Assembly: GCA_012267415.1 (NCBI GenBank)
Contig: JAAXGN010000016.1
Location: 62,001 to 126,000, forward strand
Direction: 5' to 3'
DNA: 64,000 bases
Source: Candidatus Poribacteria bacterium
Lineage (GTDB): Bacteria; Poribacteria; WGA-4E; WGA-3G
Positions within the stretch are counted from its first letter, which is position 1. Each line of letters opens with the position of its first letter. The position numbers were made by a program, and so were the translations under genes. Below are positions 1 through 10,314 of the stretch, piece by piece. The notes beneath the pieces were generated by a model, which was not told the origin of the DNA, did not search any database, and saw only the letters and a list, made by a program, of their open reading frames with translations.

Positions 1-3000
1 TTATAGGCATTAATTAATCTATCGCGTGCTCTTTGTTCAGCATTGTATACTCCCATTGAGAATGCAAGCAGGTCATGCATTTCAATGGCAGCCTTATCAT
101 TCCCAATTTTTGGATACATATCAAGCAAGTATTCATAGATGTTTTCCCGTTCAAAACTATCGGTAGTCATCTCAAGAGCTTTTTCATAAGTAGTGCTTGC
201 TTCGGTAAGTTTTCCATCTTCTCTTAACTGATCCGCACGTGCCCTTTGTTGTGCGTACGTAAGTACGTTGTCCTTTTCCACCTTTTGTTCAGTGTCTTCA
301 CTGTTTTTCTCACTTTCAGTAAGCTTTAATAACTCTTCTTCAATATCCTGTCGCTCCCATTCTGATCCCGTGTACCGGATTGCTTCTTGGTATGCCATCT
401 TAGCAGCATCCACATCCTCTTTACGCAGATAGAGTGTAGCCATTTCTTGGTAGAGTTCGGCATTGCCAGGGTTAATTTCAACTGCTTTTTTGTATGCAGT
501 GATAGCATCATCGGTCCGATCCGCATCGGCATAGAGTTTTGCAATACGGATGTAATTGACACTGTTGTCGGCATCACGGTCGATGTAGTGTTGTGCTATT
601 TCGATTGCTTTGTTAATATTACCTGCTTTCTGATAGGTACGGACAAGTCCATCTTGAAACTTTGAGTTTCCCGGATCTTCAGCAAGGAGTGATTCCCATG
701 TTGCAACAGCATTATCGTATCGGTTTTGGGTCGTATATATTGAAGCAAGTTGTGCCCGAGATTCGAAGTCTTCTGGCATGATTTCTTGGAGATGTGTGTA
801 GAAGGTTATTGCTTTTTTTCTATCTCCGCGTCGCGCGAAATCTTTCGCCAAAGTTCGCAACGTGCCGATGTCCATCGCTTGTATTTTATCCTTCAGTTGG
901 GTTGAATTGTTGAAATCAGTGCGACGTCTTTTGATTGCTACCACTTGTTCTTCTGCTTGCCTGCGATAGTATGATTGAACAGACAGGTCGTTAACGATTT
1001 GGTTAAAAATCGGTTCAGCCTCATCCCACATTTGGTTCTGCATATAAATCGAACCCAAATCCATCAGGTCATCAAAATCGTTCCTATATTGCAACTTGAG
1101 TCTGCCCATTTTACGATATGCCTCTTGTGCTTTCTCTGTTTCCCCCTTTAGTCCGTATATCATGCCGAGTCTATTGTATACCGTCCAAGCCCAATATCCT
1201 TGTTGGTTTGGCACAATGTTTTCAAGAATCTGCAATTCTCGTTCTCGCATCCCTGCAAGTCGATAAGCATCCGCCAAACGTGTAAGGGCACCACTATTTA
1301 AAGTATTGAACGTGTCCGCATCAAGAAGTTGCATGGTGAGTTTATCTGCACCTTCCCAGTCATTCGCTGCAATTTTCATTGTAGCAATGAGATATCGTAA
1401 GTTATTATCCGATGGCTTTGCTGCGAGTTTTGTTTCATATTCCTTGATGAATTCCGCCAATCCACCGTATAATTTATAGTAACGTATCAATATTGATAGT
1501 GTCGTTTCTTGCCAATACAATGTTTCCTCGGTTTTCAGTAAATTCCTGAGTATCTGAATTGCTTTCTCATATTCACCTATATCGGTATATGCACCAGCCA
1601 TGTTTCGAATATAGTATGTGTCACTCGGTTGTGCTTCAATCAACTTTTCATATATTTCTATAGCAGCTTTATGATTGTTTGTATCCCTAAGTTCAGTGGC
1701 TACATCTCGTGCTAATTCGTTATTATAATCACGTCCAATGGATGGCGTTATCATATCTTTGGATAGAGAGACGAGTTCGTCAACTCTCTTTGCCCTAAAA
1801 AAGGTTTCAATTACATCCCACGTATCGTACCCAAGTATACTTGGATTGTCTTGGAGCAGTTTCGTATATTGCGGAATAGCATCCTCATATTTTCCACTTC
1901 GGTACAACAAACTTGCGTAACGTTTGCGCGTATCAGTGTCTTTAGGTCGTAAAGTGAGTGCAGTCTTGAATGCTGCTGATGCCTTTTCAATCTGTTCTGT
2001 TCCTTCATAGAAGGCTGCCAAATCTAATTGTGCCTTATGTGAATCCGGGTTCTTTCGCGCAGCTTCAGTTAATTGTATTTCATGATCTTTAATGGATTTT
2101 GAATGACTCGTTAGATGTGTGGCTTGTTGAAGTTTCCAAGAAGATAGTGTTCTACCGTATCGGTCGCGTCGGTTTGCAAATCGTAGTGCCCTTTCTGCGA
2201 TCATCGCGGCATCCTGTCCTCTACCGAGATTTTCCAAATGACGACTTATATCCATCAGAAAACTTGCATCTTGCACCCCCATAGCAAGTTTCACTGTTTT
2301 ATTCATAATAGCAGTAGCATATTGTGTATAACCGGCATTTTGAAGTTGCTGCGAAAAAGTGTAAAGTTCACGAGCACTGCTTGGTGTATTCAGGAGTTTT
2401 ACTGCCAGATCACGTACTACGACACTGTTACCTGTCTGCATAGCCAGTTTTAACGTCAGTTCGTAGTATTTTGAGCGATTCCTCGGATCACTTATTGTGA
2501 GTTCTTCAAGTAGTTTGATTGTTCCAGCATGTTGTCCTGATTGAATTGCTAAGAACACTGAATTAAGTTTGAGGGATTGGTCATGTGGGAATTCATTTTG
2601 GAGCGAAACGAGTATTTCTTGTGCTTTTTCGCGCTGTCCATTCCACCAGTAGCAGTAGCTAAGTGCTAATCCAGGGAAGATTCTATCTCTACCATCCGTA
2701 GCATCAAAAGCAGTCTGCAATTTTTCGTATAGTACCATCTGTTGATTATTCATCCATAATTGGCGTGCAAAAGATTTTAGATACCACAATCGGTTTCCCT
2801 TGTAATAGATTGTGCTTGTAGGAAAAATTGTTTGAATAGATGAACTACTTGAAGAGGAGGTGCTTAATGATAATGATGGAACTCGTTGTGTGTTAATCAC
2901 TTCAGGACGGGTCTTCTCAAGGTAAGTCCAGAAGAGATTTACAGCCTTGTCATACTGTCCAAGCTTTAGGTAGGCATGGGTAACCTTACTATAAATGTAT

Positions 3001-6000
3001 CTATACGTTGACTGTTGTGTTTGCGTAGGAATAGGTAACTTTGCGATGAATCGTTCTGCTGCGTCATTTTTCTTCATGAGAACGAGTGTCTCTATAAGTG
3101 CATCAACAGTGTCAAGGTTCATGCCACTTGTATCTTCAATTTCACTTATCAGTTTCTCTGCTTCAGCCTTTTCCCCATCAAGGTAGCGTTTCTGAATGTA
3201 ATGAAATGTGAACCAAAGACGCAGCTCTTCAGTTAAGTCTATGCTGTCATTTAGATATTGCTCTAATGTTTCAGAAGTATCGTCTCTTTGAATTGCGTTT
3301 CTTAATCTAATGGCTTGGTAAGTGGTATCCTTAGGAGATGCAGCGATTAATTTCTTGATAATTTCATCTGTTTTCTCTGTGTTTTCTGTTAAGGAATAGA
3401 TTTGCGCTAAGGTTTCAAGTGTCTTGATGTCCTTTGGGTTTTTATTCAGGTTGGTTTCATACTGCTGGATGAATTCATTTAGTTTGCCTTGTTGTTGTGA
3501 TATTGTCACTAAATGTACAAGTGCGCCTGCTTGTGCTTCGTCAAAGTTATTCGGCATCCATCCTTGAACATTACCGCCACTGTATGATTGATCCTGAATC
3601 TCGTAAAGAAGGTCGTCTGCAAGATCGAATTTTCTGGTATTTATACCGGGTGGATCATAGTTATAACGTCTGTATGTATCTTGTTTCTTATTTGCGGTTT
3701 CCTGTGGTTTTGGCATCTCTAAGATACGTTGGAAATGCGTCCGTGCGCGTTCATACTCGTTCATTCTCACTAATACCACACCGAGTTGGAAGAGTGCTAT
3801 ATGTGCATCTGTGCCAGTAATTTTCTCAGCTGCGCGATCAAGGACAAGAAGTGCTTCGTCAAGATGTGCATGCCGAATCAGCAAAATAGCGAGTTTTACC
3901 TCTGCCTCAAGTGTCTGGTTTTTCGCATGAAGCAGTTTTGTCCATGCCTGAATAGCCTCCTGCTCGCGTCCAGCATCAAATAACAACTCACCGAGTTTTC
4001 GCTGGTGGATTGGGTCCGGATGTGCTTTAACGAGGCGTTCTTGATAGGTTAAAGCATCTTGGTTGTCCCCAAGGTCAAGGCTAATGTTCACAAGTTGTGA
4101 CAACAGGTCAGGATTATCGTTTTGCCTATCTAATGCACGTGCAAGTTGAAATCTTGCCTTTGGCAGATCCCCTTCCATACGGTGGAGTTCAGCAAGTGCC
4201 AAAACAGGGGCAACATCAGATGCGTTTGATTTTGACAACTGTTTTAGTTTTTCCGCAAACGCAGCCCCCTGTCCTAAGTCGTAATATGTATCGGAAAGTG
4301 GTTTGACGAAAGTGAGTCTATCACTGACAGAATCGCTTAATTCCCAGCATCGCCAATACTGTGCAAGTGCTTGCCTCGGTTTTTCTGCGAGTTTGTAAAC
4401 CGCTGCTAACTCAGAACGAATATCTATTGCATCCGGACGTAGACGAATCGCCTGTTTGAGACTATCTATAGCACTATCATAATTGGCAGACTGTTTTGCA
4501 ATTTCAGCAAGCATCTTATGTCCTTCTGGGTTGCGTGGACTGTGCGCGATGACTTGCTTTGCTGATGCAGTAGCAGCTTCAAAATCCATCACATGCAAAT
4601 GAGATTGCGCAATATGTGTATAGTATTCGCGGGCATTGGCACTGTCGATTTGTATGAGATGCATGTAGATAGCATTCGCATCATCACGTCTGTTTTGCTT
4701 GATATATACCTCAGCAAGCCATCTATTGACAATTACATCATCAGGTTTGTGTTCTTTTGCTTTCAAAAGGACTTCCAAAGCATAAGTGACATTACCCAAC
4801 TTAAGATACATCTTTGCGAGGCGTTTCTGTTGTGTGAATATCTCTGTATCTGTCAGTCCAGATTCTGCAAGTTCTACCTCCACTGCCTCGATTTTTTCCA
4901 ATAGTGTTCCTTGTCTACGATAGAGTTCAATACGTTGGTTGTCCATTTCTTCGGCAAAGAATGCGTTCGGTGCAAGTTTTGCTGCTTCGGTAAACGCTTT
5001 CTGTGCCGCCTCAAATTCCCCAGTTTTCATAAGTCGTTGTGCCAACTCCTTACGGTATTCGTAGACATTAGGTTTCAATTCTACAGCTTTTCGACTGGCG
5101 GTTATTGCTTCGGTATGAAAGTTTTTTGTGCTGAGTAGTTTTGCAAGTCTTTCATAATTTTCGGCAATCCCCAAGTTAGATGCCACCATCATATTCCAGG
5201 TTTCTATTGCTTTGTCACGACTTCCTTGACGCAGATAGAATTCTCCAAAATACGCAATGTAGTCGAGATTATTTGGTGCAAGGGATATCGCTTTTTGATA
5301 TGCTGCGATTGCATCTTCAATCCATTCATTCCCTGTGTATATTGCTGCAAGAATTAGATATGTACTGGCACTGTTCGGATCATGATCAATCATCTGTTGA
5401 TACGTTCTCCTTGCGCTGTCTTCATCATCCAATTGTATATACAACTCACCGAGTTCACGATAGATTCCAAAATTGTCCGGATCTTGTTCACTCAGTACTT
5501 CATATTCAGCTGCAGCTTCAGCAAACTTTTCATCGTTGCGGAGTGCAGCGATAAGATTTAGGCGGAGCGTAGAATCTGTTGGTGCAAGTTCTAAACCTTT
5601 CCGATATACGTTTATCCCTTCTTCAGTTTGTTGGTTTTCAATATACGCTGCAGCTAACAAACCGAGTAGTTCCGGTTCATTTGGCGTTGTTTCGAGTTTC
5701 TGTTGGTAGTATTTAATCAAGCCTTGCCAATCGCTATCAGCGGAGAATATACCGATGATACGATGTTGAAGGTCTTTCCGCAACCAGTTGCCGGGAACTG
5801 TTAAGGAGAGTGCTGTATCATAACTTTGAATGGCTTTCTGATAATCACCTTTTATTTCATAGATATTGCCAATTTCTCTTTGACTTAAACACTTTCGGTA
5901 AGGATCATCCGTTTTGAGTTGTATTATCGCTTGATGCTGTGTGATTGCTTGCTCGTATAGTTCCTGTTCTATGAATAGATCGGCAAGTTCAGTACGGGCA

Positions 6001-6593
6001 AAGATATTTTGTGGATCAATTTCAGCGATCTTTATCCATGCTGTGATTGCTTCATCAACCCTATCTCGTCTGAAGTAACTTCTGCCAAGAGCTTTATAGA
6101 TGGCAGTCATTTCTTCGGGGGTAGCGTCTTGCGTCTTCTCAGCAAACGCTGCAGACTGTTTCAAAGAATTGATGGCATTCTCATGCTGTAGTAATGAAGC
6201 AAACGCTTGTCCGAGAGCAAAATGCGTATAGTAATGGCCTGGTGCAAGTTCAACAGCACGTTTGTATGTATTGACAGCTTCTGTATCTCTTCCAAGCCGT
6301 TTGTAGATATGTCCTAAGATAAGTTGCAGGTTTGGTTCATTCGGATTGGCTTCTGCTTCTGCTTGATAATCTGAAACCATTGCATCTAAACCAGCATCTT
6401 CCAGATAGAACTGATAAAGCCGGTCGAATGTACTCCCCTCTTTTGGCTTACGTTTAAGCATCAACTTGTAACGTTCTATTATCTGTTCATCGTTAGACAC
6501 ATCCTGTGCAAAGATGGTAGGGTTGTCACACAATAAAAAGACTAACAAACATAATATACACAGAAAGATAAAGTTGTTTTGTTGTCTATACAT
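1..6593 (-). CDS. Giant secreted TPR-repeat protein (3' end beyond window)
   Basis: One reading frame runs on the minus strand from an ATG at 6593 to the left edge with no stop in the stretches I translated, giving at least 2,197 residues. The N-terminus is a signal peptide (hydrophobic FIFLCILCLLVFLL, then a likely cut after IFAQ). The rest is wall-to-wall TPR-like helical pairs with spaced W/L/G/Y/A/P positions, for example NPGNAELYQEMATLY and PNEPNLQLILGHIYKRLGR, interrupted by a Ser-rich linker near residue 1,245. AAGAGG lies about 8 bases before the start. TPR solenoids are protein-interaction scaffolds, so an envelope scaffold is likely, but the specific role is unknown. The C-terminus and any terminal domain lie outside the window. 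Confidence 0.85.
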   Translation of the reverse strand, partial: MYRQQNNFIFLCILCLLVFLLCDNPTIFAQDVSNDEQIIERYKLMLKRKPKEGSTFDRLYQFYLEDAGLDAMVSDYQAEAEANPNEPNLQLILGHIYKRLGRDTEAVNTYKRAVELAPGHYYTHFALGQAFASLLQHENAINSLKQSAAFAEKTQDATPEEMTAIYKALGRSYFRRDRVDEAITAWIKIAEIDPQNIFARTELADLFIEQELYEQAITQHQAIIQLKTDDPYRKCLSQREIGNIYEIKGDYQKAIQSYDTALSLTVPGNWLRKDLQHRIIGIFSADSDWQGLIKYYQQKLETTPNEPELLGLLAAAYIENQQTEEGINVYRKGLELAPTDSTLRLNLIAALRNDEKFAEAAAEYEVLSEQDPDNFGIYRELGELYIQLDDEDSARRTYQQMIDHDPNSASTYLILAAIYTGNEWIEDAIAAYQKAISLAPNNLDYIAYFGEFYLRQGSRDKAIETWNMMVASNLGIAENYERLAKLLSTKNFHTEAITASRKAVELKPNVYEYRKELAQRLMKTGEFEAAQKAFTEAAKLAPNAFFAEEMDNQRIELYRRQGTLLEKIEAVEVELAESGLTDTEIFTQQKRLAKMYLKLGNVTYALEVLLKAKEHKPDDVIVNRWLAEVYIKQNRRDDANAIYMHLIQIDSANAREYYTHIAQSHLHVMDFEAATASAKQVIAHSPRNPEGHKMLAEIAKQSANYDSAIDSLKQAIRLRPDAIDIRSELAAVYKLAEKPRQALAQYWRCWELSDSVSDRLTFVKPLSDTYYDLGQGAAFAEKLKQLSKSNASDVAPVLALAELHRMEGDLPKARFQLARALDRQNDNPDLLSQLVNISLDLGDNQDALTYQERLVKAHPDPIHQRKLGELLFDAGREQEAIQAWTKLLHAKNQTLEAEVKLAILLIRHAHLDEALLVLDRAAEKITGTDAHIALFQLGVVLVRMNEYERARTHFQRILEMPKPQETANKKQDTYRRYNYDPPGINTRKFDLADDLLYEIQDQSYSGGNVQGWMPNNFDEAQAGALVHLVTISQQQGKLNEFIQQYETNLNKNPKDIKTLETLAQIYSLTENTEKTDEIIKKLIAASPKDTTYQAIRLRNAIQRDDTSETLEQYLNDSIDLTEELRLWFTFHYIQKRYLDGEKAEAEKLISEIEDTSGMNLDTVDALIETLVLMKKNDAAERFIAKLPIPTQTQQSTYRYIYSKVTHAYLKLGQYDKAVNLFWTYLEKTRPEVINTQRVPSLSLSTSSSSSSSIQTIFPTSTIYYKGNRLWYLKSFARQLWMNNQQMVLYEKLQTAFDATDGRDRIFPGLALSYCYWWNGQREKAQEILVSLQNEFPHDQSLKLNSVFLAIQSGQHAGTIKLLEELTISDPRNRSKYYELTLKLAMQTGNSVVVRDLAVKLLNTPSSARELYTFSQQLQNAGYTQYATAIMNKTVKLAMGVQDASFLMDISRHLENLGRGQDAAMIAERALRFANRRDRYGRTLSSWKLQQATHLTSHSKSIKDHEIQLTEAARKNPDSHKAQLDLAAFYEGTEQIEKASAAFKTALTLRPKDTDTRKRYASLLYRSGKYEDAIPQYTKLLQDNPSILGYDTWDVIETFFRAKRVDELVSLSKDMITPSIGRDYNNELARDVATELRDTNNHKAAIEIYEKLIEAQPSDTYYIRNMAGAYTDIGEYEKAIQILRNLLKTEETLYWQETTLSILIRYYKLYGGLAEFIKEYETKLAAKPSDNNLRYLIATMKIAANDWEGADKLTMQLLDADTFNTLNSGALTRLADAYRLAGMRERELQILENIVPNQQGYWAWTVYNRLGMIYGLKGETEKAQEAYRKMGRLKLQYRNDFDDLMDLGSIYMQNQMWDEAEPIFNQIVNDLSVQSYYRRQAEEQVVAIKRRRTDFNNSTQLKDKIQAMDIGTLRTLAKDFARRGDRKKAITFYTHLQEIMPEDFESRAQLASIYTTQNRYDNAVATWESLLAEDPGNSKFQDGLVRTYQKAGNINKAIEIAQHYIDRDADNSVNYIRIAKLYADADRTDDAITAYKKAVEINPGNAELYQEMATLYLRKEDVDAAKMAYQEAIRYTGSEWERQDIEEELLKLTESEKNSEDTEQKVEKDNVLTYAQQRARADQLREDGKLTEASTTYEKALEMTTDSFERENIYEYLLDMYPKIGNDKAAIEMHDLLAFSMGVYNAEQRARDRLINAY

Positions 6594-6617
6594 AAAATGA
6601 TCCTCTTATGTAAATCC

Positions 6618-6714
6618 TTATACCAAATTAACAGGATATATCTTGTTTTATTGAAGATCGGTGCGATTAGGAAATCGCACCTACCGCTCTGAATCGCGTT
6701 AATCTGGTATTATA
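6618..6714. repeat. Small MITE-like inverted-repeat element
   Basis: Outer imperfect inverted repeats TTATACCAAATTAAC (6618-6632) and GTTAATCTGGTATTATA (6698-6714) enclose an inner palindrome of the GGTGCGATxxxATCGCACC family. It sits between the giant TPR gene and the DUF5069-like gene and has no coding capacity. Confidence 0.6.
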
Positions 6715-6718
6715 CAAT

Positions 6719-6760
6719 ATCACGGTATCGGGCAGACAATTGCCTACCGGATACCGTGAT
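6719..6760 (-). terminator. Probable terminator hairpin after the DUF5069-like gene
   Basis: ATCACGGTATC (6719-6729) and GATACCGTGAT (6750-6760) are a perfect 11-bp stem, with further pairing inside (GGCA/TGCC). It begins 27 bases beyond the TAG stop of the minus-strand gene at 6787. The T-run is clearer on the plus side (6760-6763), so termination could be bidirectional, or this may be another repeat-family palindrome. Confidence 0.45.
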
Positions 6761-6786
6761 TTTGTGCTGTTATGTAGCATGATATT

Positions 6787-7032
6787 CTAACTATTCAATT
6801 CTCTCATGGCAGCAATCATCTCTTCATCCGATGGATTGTTCTTTACCATTTCAACAAAGTCGTCAGCAGATATGTCATGTTCCTCCAGGAACATTTTATC
6901 TTGCGGTCACGGATATATGTATTCACCGATGATGCCTTGCAGTTTTGCGCTTGCTTTATCTGAGATTCTGGCTAACCAAGGGATTCCACCGATGATCATA
7001 TCGCGATGTCGTGGTTTCCAATCAAGTGACAT
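6787..7032 (-). CDS. DUF5069-like small protein, candidate selenoprotein (UGA at codon 42)
   Basis: ATG at 7032 is preceded by a strong AGGAGGTG. Translation gives 41 residues ending GEYIYP, then TGA (6907-6909), then PQDKMFLEEHDISADDF and onward to TAG at 6787-6789, 81 codons in all. From memory of DUF5069 proteins, the motif is GEY-x-Y-x-CP-x-D, so the TGA occupies the conserved cysteine and both halves fit one family-length protein. Starting 6 bases after the TGA, the transcript can fold into a stem with a UGGA loop that fits bacterial SECIS geometry. It lies 38 bases after the UPF0182 gene and is probably co-transcribed with it. Alternatives are a nonsense pseudogene or a base error. The family's biochemical role is unknown to me. 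Confidence 0.72.
6869..6900 (-). promoter_or_regulatory. Candidate bacterial SECIS element
   Basis: In the sense RNA, UGA is followed by CCGCAA, then GAUA-AA-AUGUUCC-UGGA-GGAACAU-GACA-UAUC. The upper stem is 7 perfect base pairs, a 4-bp lower stem (GAUA/UAUC) extends it across a small internal loop, and the apical loop is UGGA. The loop starts 19 bases after the UGA and has G as its second base, within the usual bSECIS limits as I know them. SelB binding is inferred. Confidence 0.6.
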
Positions 7033-7070
7033 GTGTTTCACCTCCTTTTATAAATTCAAGGTCTCCATGT

Positions 7071-10000
7071 CTATTCCTTACTACTTTCTTGAAGTTGTTT
7101 TAATGTTTGCTCTAAACGTTCAAGATGTCGTCCGTATTCCGTCCAATTGCCGTTGCGTTGTGCGTTTTGAGCGTTGGTAAAGTGGGTATTTGCCTGTTCA
7201 ATTAACGCCTGCAGTGAACCATCGCCAGTAGGGAGGGCAGAGGAATCTGTAGTATCTTCAGATGTAACATCTACAGACGTGGTTTGAACACCCATGTCAC
7301 CTCCGAACATTTTTATGAGTGCTTCGTTGAGACTTGCACCCCAGACGACCTTATTTCCATATCCGATAACGACCCGTCGCAATTCAGGAATAGCAGTCTT
7401 TTCATCTTCAGCTTGGATATAGATTGGTTCAACATAGAGTAGAGAGCCGTTCATGGGTAAAATAAGCAGATTTCCCCGCAGGACACGCGAACCTTGCGTA
7501 TTCCAAAGGCTAATCTGTTGTGCGATCTCTGGTTCTTGACTGATGAAGTTTTCAACCTGCATGGGACCTGCGACCTGTTTTCCTTTTGGGAAACGATAGA
7601 CGAGGAGCTGGCCGTATTGCGGTAGGTCGCATCGTGCTGCGATCCAGGCAGTTAGATTCGGTTTGTTGTATGGCACATAAGGTAACATCAACATAAATTC
7701 AGCTTTTTCTTGTCCTGGTAACTTTATAACGACATAATAGGGTTCAACAGGTTGTCCATCTACACCTGATCTTTGAATAGGTTGCTGTTGTTGTGTTGCA
7801 CCAAAACGTTGTGTCGGTTGTGTTGTCTGGACTGGACTTGTTTGAGCATCTGTATGATCATAAAGTTCCTTGCCGATTTCCCATCTATCCTCAGCAGCAT
7901 AAAATGTAACTGGATCTTTCATGTGGTAATCTTCGTATACGCGTGCTTGTATAAGGAACATTGTTGTTGGGTATCGTATATGTGCTTTAAGGTCTTCAGG
8001 CATTTCGGAGAAGGGTTTGAATAGGTCAGGAAAGATTTTTCGGTAACATTCCGCTATCGGGTCATTTTCCCGTTCTACCAGATAGAAATCAACGGTGCCA
8101 TCATAAGCGTCGACCACTACCTTGACAGAGTTTCGGATGTAGTTTCCCCAAGGTCCAGTGTTTCGTTTATCCTTAACGAAGTTTCTCATAGAAACAGCAT
8201 AAGGATAACGGTGTGTGATAGTATAAGCATCAATCATCCATACAATTCTTCCGTTATGAATTATGATGTAAGGATCGCCATCATATTGTAAGAAGGGTGC
8301 GATTTTCTGAACACGTTGATTGATATTACGATTATATAGGATTTTGCTGTTGCTTTCTGAATCAATCTCCCCTGGTAATACAAAGTTTATCTGGTTATCA
8401 AATTTGAGCATATAGAGAAGTTTCCGCCAGAAAGAGGTTATTTGTACGCCGCCCTTTCCTTTATATGCGTATTCGGCGTATTGTTGCCCCTCAATCGGAT
8501 AATCAAATTCAAGTGGTCCTTTACTACGGTCAGGGTGTACGATTACATATCGGTTTGTCCGTTCACCATAGTAGATGCGAGGACCAGGTATTTCTGCAAA
8601 CCTATGTTGCCACTGCGTATCGTACACGGAGGGTAGTTCTTTGATGTACATATTCGGTTTGCCGTTGTTAATTTCATTCACAGGACTAACAACAGCACCG
8701 TAACCGTGTGTATAGACATAGGTTTCCTTATACCAATCATTTCGACTGTCTATAGGGAGTTCATCAATATTCAGTTCCCGTCCTGACAACATCACCTGTC
8801 TAATTTCATCATCAACGATGTATCTGTCGATGTCAACATCCACGAAGTCGTATTGCGTTCGCAGTTCCTGTAGTTGTCGAAACGTTCGGCGTAAAGGTCG
8901 CCAATCCCATAGACGTATGCTATTGAAAACAGGTGCGTTTTCTTCACTTGTGATGTCTTCGTAATTAATTTCTTCTGTCAGCGGATATTCCTCTACTAAT
9001 ACCTTGTTTTCCGCTAAGCCGTAAGCTTGTAACGTTGCCCTGATGTTGTAATTGATATACTGTGTCTCTAATACCTGCTTATTCGGTTCAACACGCCATT
9101 TCTGTATAATCTGTGGATATAGATTACCGAGAAGTCCTGCGACGATGAAAAAGATCAATCCCCCAAAAGCAAAAGTGTTCTTACGGATAAAGATGCTGAC
9201 GATAAAAATAAGAGCAACCAATACTGTAATGAACAGCATTATCCACAGTACAGGGAGTCGTGCGTTTATTGCAGCGTATCCGCCACCGCCACGGACGACA
9301 TCATTCGTTCCATAGAGAAGGTCGTACATGACAAATTGGTAATTCCATGCTCGGAAGAGTAAAGTAATGCCAACGAGAATAAATAGATGTGCCTTCACCT
9401 TAAATGGTGGCTGAAATCGGAATTGGCTTGTATCTCCTGTAATCAATCCGTGAAAAAAGTAGATAAGAATTGCGAAAATCGTTACCAGCATGAACATACC
9501 AAAAAATGTCCCGCATATATACCGCAACATCGGCATTTTGAATATGTAATAGGAGACATCTTTGTCGAAAATTGGGTCTCGTGCCAGTGATGTAAAGAAT
9601 GCCTTCTGTCCCGACTCAATTTGCACCGGTGTGTTTAGACGTAATCCGATAGGTATCTCTACTGCTTTACCGTCCTCTGTTCTTTGCTCTTTTAGAATAC
9701 TCTCAACTTGTGCCGTTTGTTCGTTCCCATCAACATTAATTGTTATCTCATCACCGATCTGGATTTTTTTCGCGTTTAATTCTAATGTTGAAACGGGAAG
9801 ATCGGCTGAGTTTATACCTTCACCTACGGCGATGGGTGTTGCAGCCTGAAAGTTTAAGGTATCCGCGTGAGTATATCGTAAATAGACTTCCCATCTGTCA
9901 GTTGCAGTATATCCCATTAACACACTAAATAGGACTGCAAGCACCGTGAGTCCGCCATAGATCATCTTGCGAGTGTTGGTTTCTCCACCCGTGAATTCAG

Positions 10001-10265
10001 TGCCACCTAAGAAAGCAGGACTGAGGTGTGCTGGTGTGAACTTATAAACGATGTATAAATTCGCTAAGAGAACGATTAGATAGACTAACCCTACGATAAC
10101 GCCAACGAATATCTTAGTGGTGAGTATTTTGGTGTAGACGCTGAGGTATCCCACCATGCCGAACCATAATATATCAGGGTAGATATTGACCCATGCGGCA
10201 ATAATCCCTGCAATTACGGCTAAAACGGCGACAATTATGATAAACTTCTTTACCCGTGGTTCCAT
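7071..10265 (-). CDS. UPF0182 family large integral membrane protein
   Basis: A 1,064-residue protein with about seven transmembrane helices in the first ~390 residues (for example FIIIVAVLAVIAGIIAAWV near the start and FFGMFMLVTIFAILIYFF near 260). A long soluble domain follows, containing the family-like stretch YPQIIQKWRVEPN leading into an NIRATLQAYGL block. This matches COG1615/UPF0182, whose function is not known. A QTTQPTQRFGATQQQQ low-complexity linker splits the soluble domain near residue 830. The C-terminal tail is a helical Gln/Asn-rich segment. AAGGAG lies 6 bases before the ATG. The DUF5069-like gene follows 38 bases downstream. Confidence 0.9.
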   Translation of the reverse strand: MEPRVKKFIIIVAVLAVIAGIIAAWVNIYPDILWFGMVGYLSVYTKILTTKIFVGVIVGLVYLIVLLANLYIVYKFTPAHLSPAFLGGTEFTGGETNTRKMIYGGLTVLAVLFSVLMGYTATDRWEVYLRYTHADTLNFQAATPIAVGEGINSADLPVSTLELNAKKIQIGDEITINVDGNEQTAQVESILKEQRTEDGKAVEIPIGLRLNTPVQIESGQKAFFTSLARDPIFDKDVSYYIFKMPMLRYICGTFFGMFMLVTIFAILIYFFHGLITGDTSQFRFQPPFKVKAHLFILVGITLLFRAWNYQFVMYDLLYGTNDVVRGGGGYAAINARLPVLWIMLFITVLVALIFIVSIFIRKNTFAFGGLIFFIVAGLLGNLYPQIIQKWRVEPNKQVLETQYINYNIRATLQAYGLAENKVLVEEYPLTEEINYEDITSEENAPVFNSIRLWDWRPLRRTFRQLQELRTQYDFVDVDIDRYIVDDEIRQVMLSGRELNIDELPIDSRNDWYKETYVYTHGYGAVVSPVNEINNGKPNMYIKELPSVYDTQWQHRFAEIPGPRIYYGERTNRYVIVHPDRSKGPLEFDYPIEGQQYAEYAYKGKGGVQITSFWRKLLYMLKFDNQINFVLPGEIDSESNSKILYNRNINQRVQKIAPFLQYDGDPYIIIHNGRIVWMIDAYTITHRYPYAVSMRNFVKDKRNTGPWGNYIRNSVKVVVDAYDGTVDFYLVERENDPIAECYRKIFPDLFKPFSEMPEDLKAHIRYPTTMFLIQARVYEDYHMKDPVTFYAAEDRWEIGKELYDHTDAQTSPVQTTQPTQRFGATQQQQPIQRSGVDGQPVEPYYVVIKLPGQEKAEFMLMLPYVPYNKPNLTAWIAARCDLPQYGQLLVYRFPKGKQVAGPMQVENFISQEPEIAQQISLWNTQGSRVLRGNLLILPMNGSLLYVEPIYIQAEDEKTAIPELRRVVIGYGNKVVWGASLNEALIKMFGGDMGVQTTSVDVTSEDTTDSSALPTGDGSLQALIEQANTHFTNAQNAQRNGNWTEYGRHLERLEQTLKQLQESSKE

Positions 10266-10314
10266 TATTTCTCCTTATTTGAATTCTTTCTATTGACATT
10301 ATATCTTACTATTG

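Noticed and set aside
6907..6909. Alternative genetic code reading TGA as an amino acid
   Set aside because: TGA ends many intact genes here, for example the Gfo/Idh gene (15780), prcA overlap (26414) and the methyltransferase (60715).
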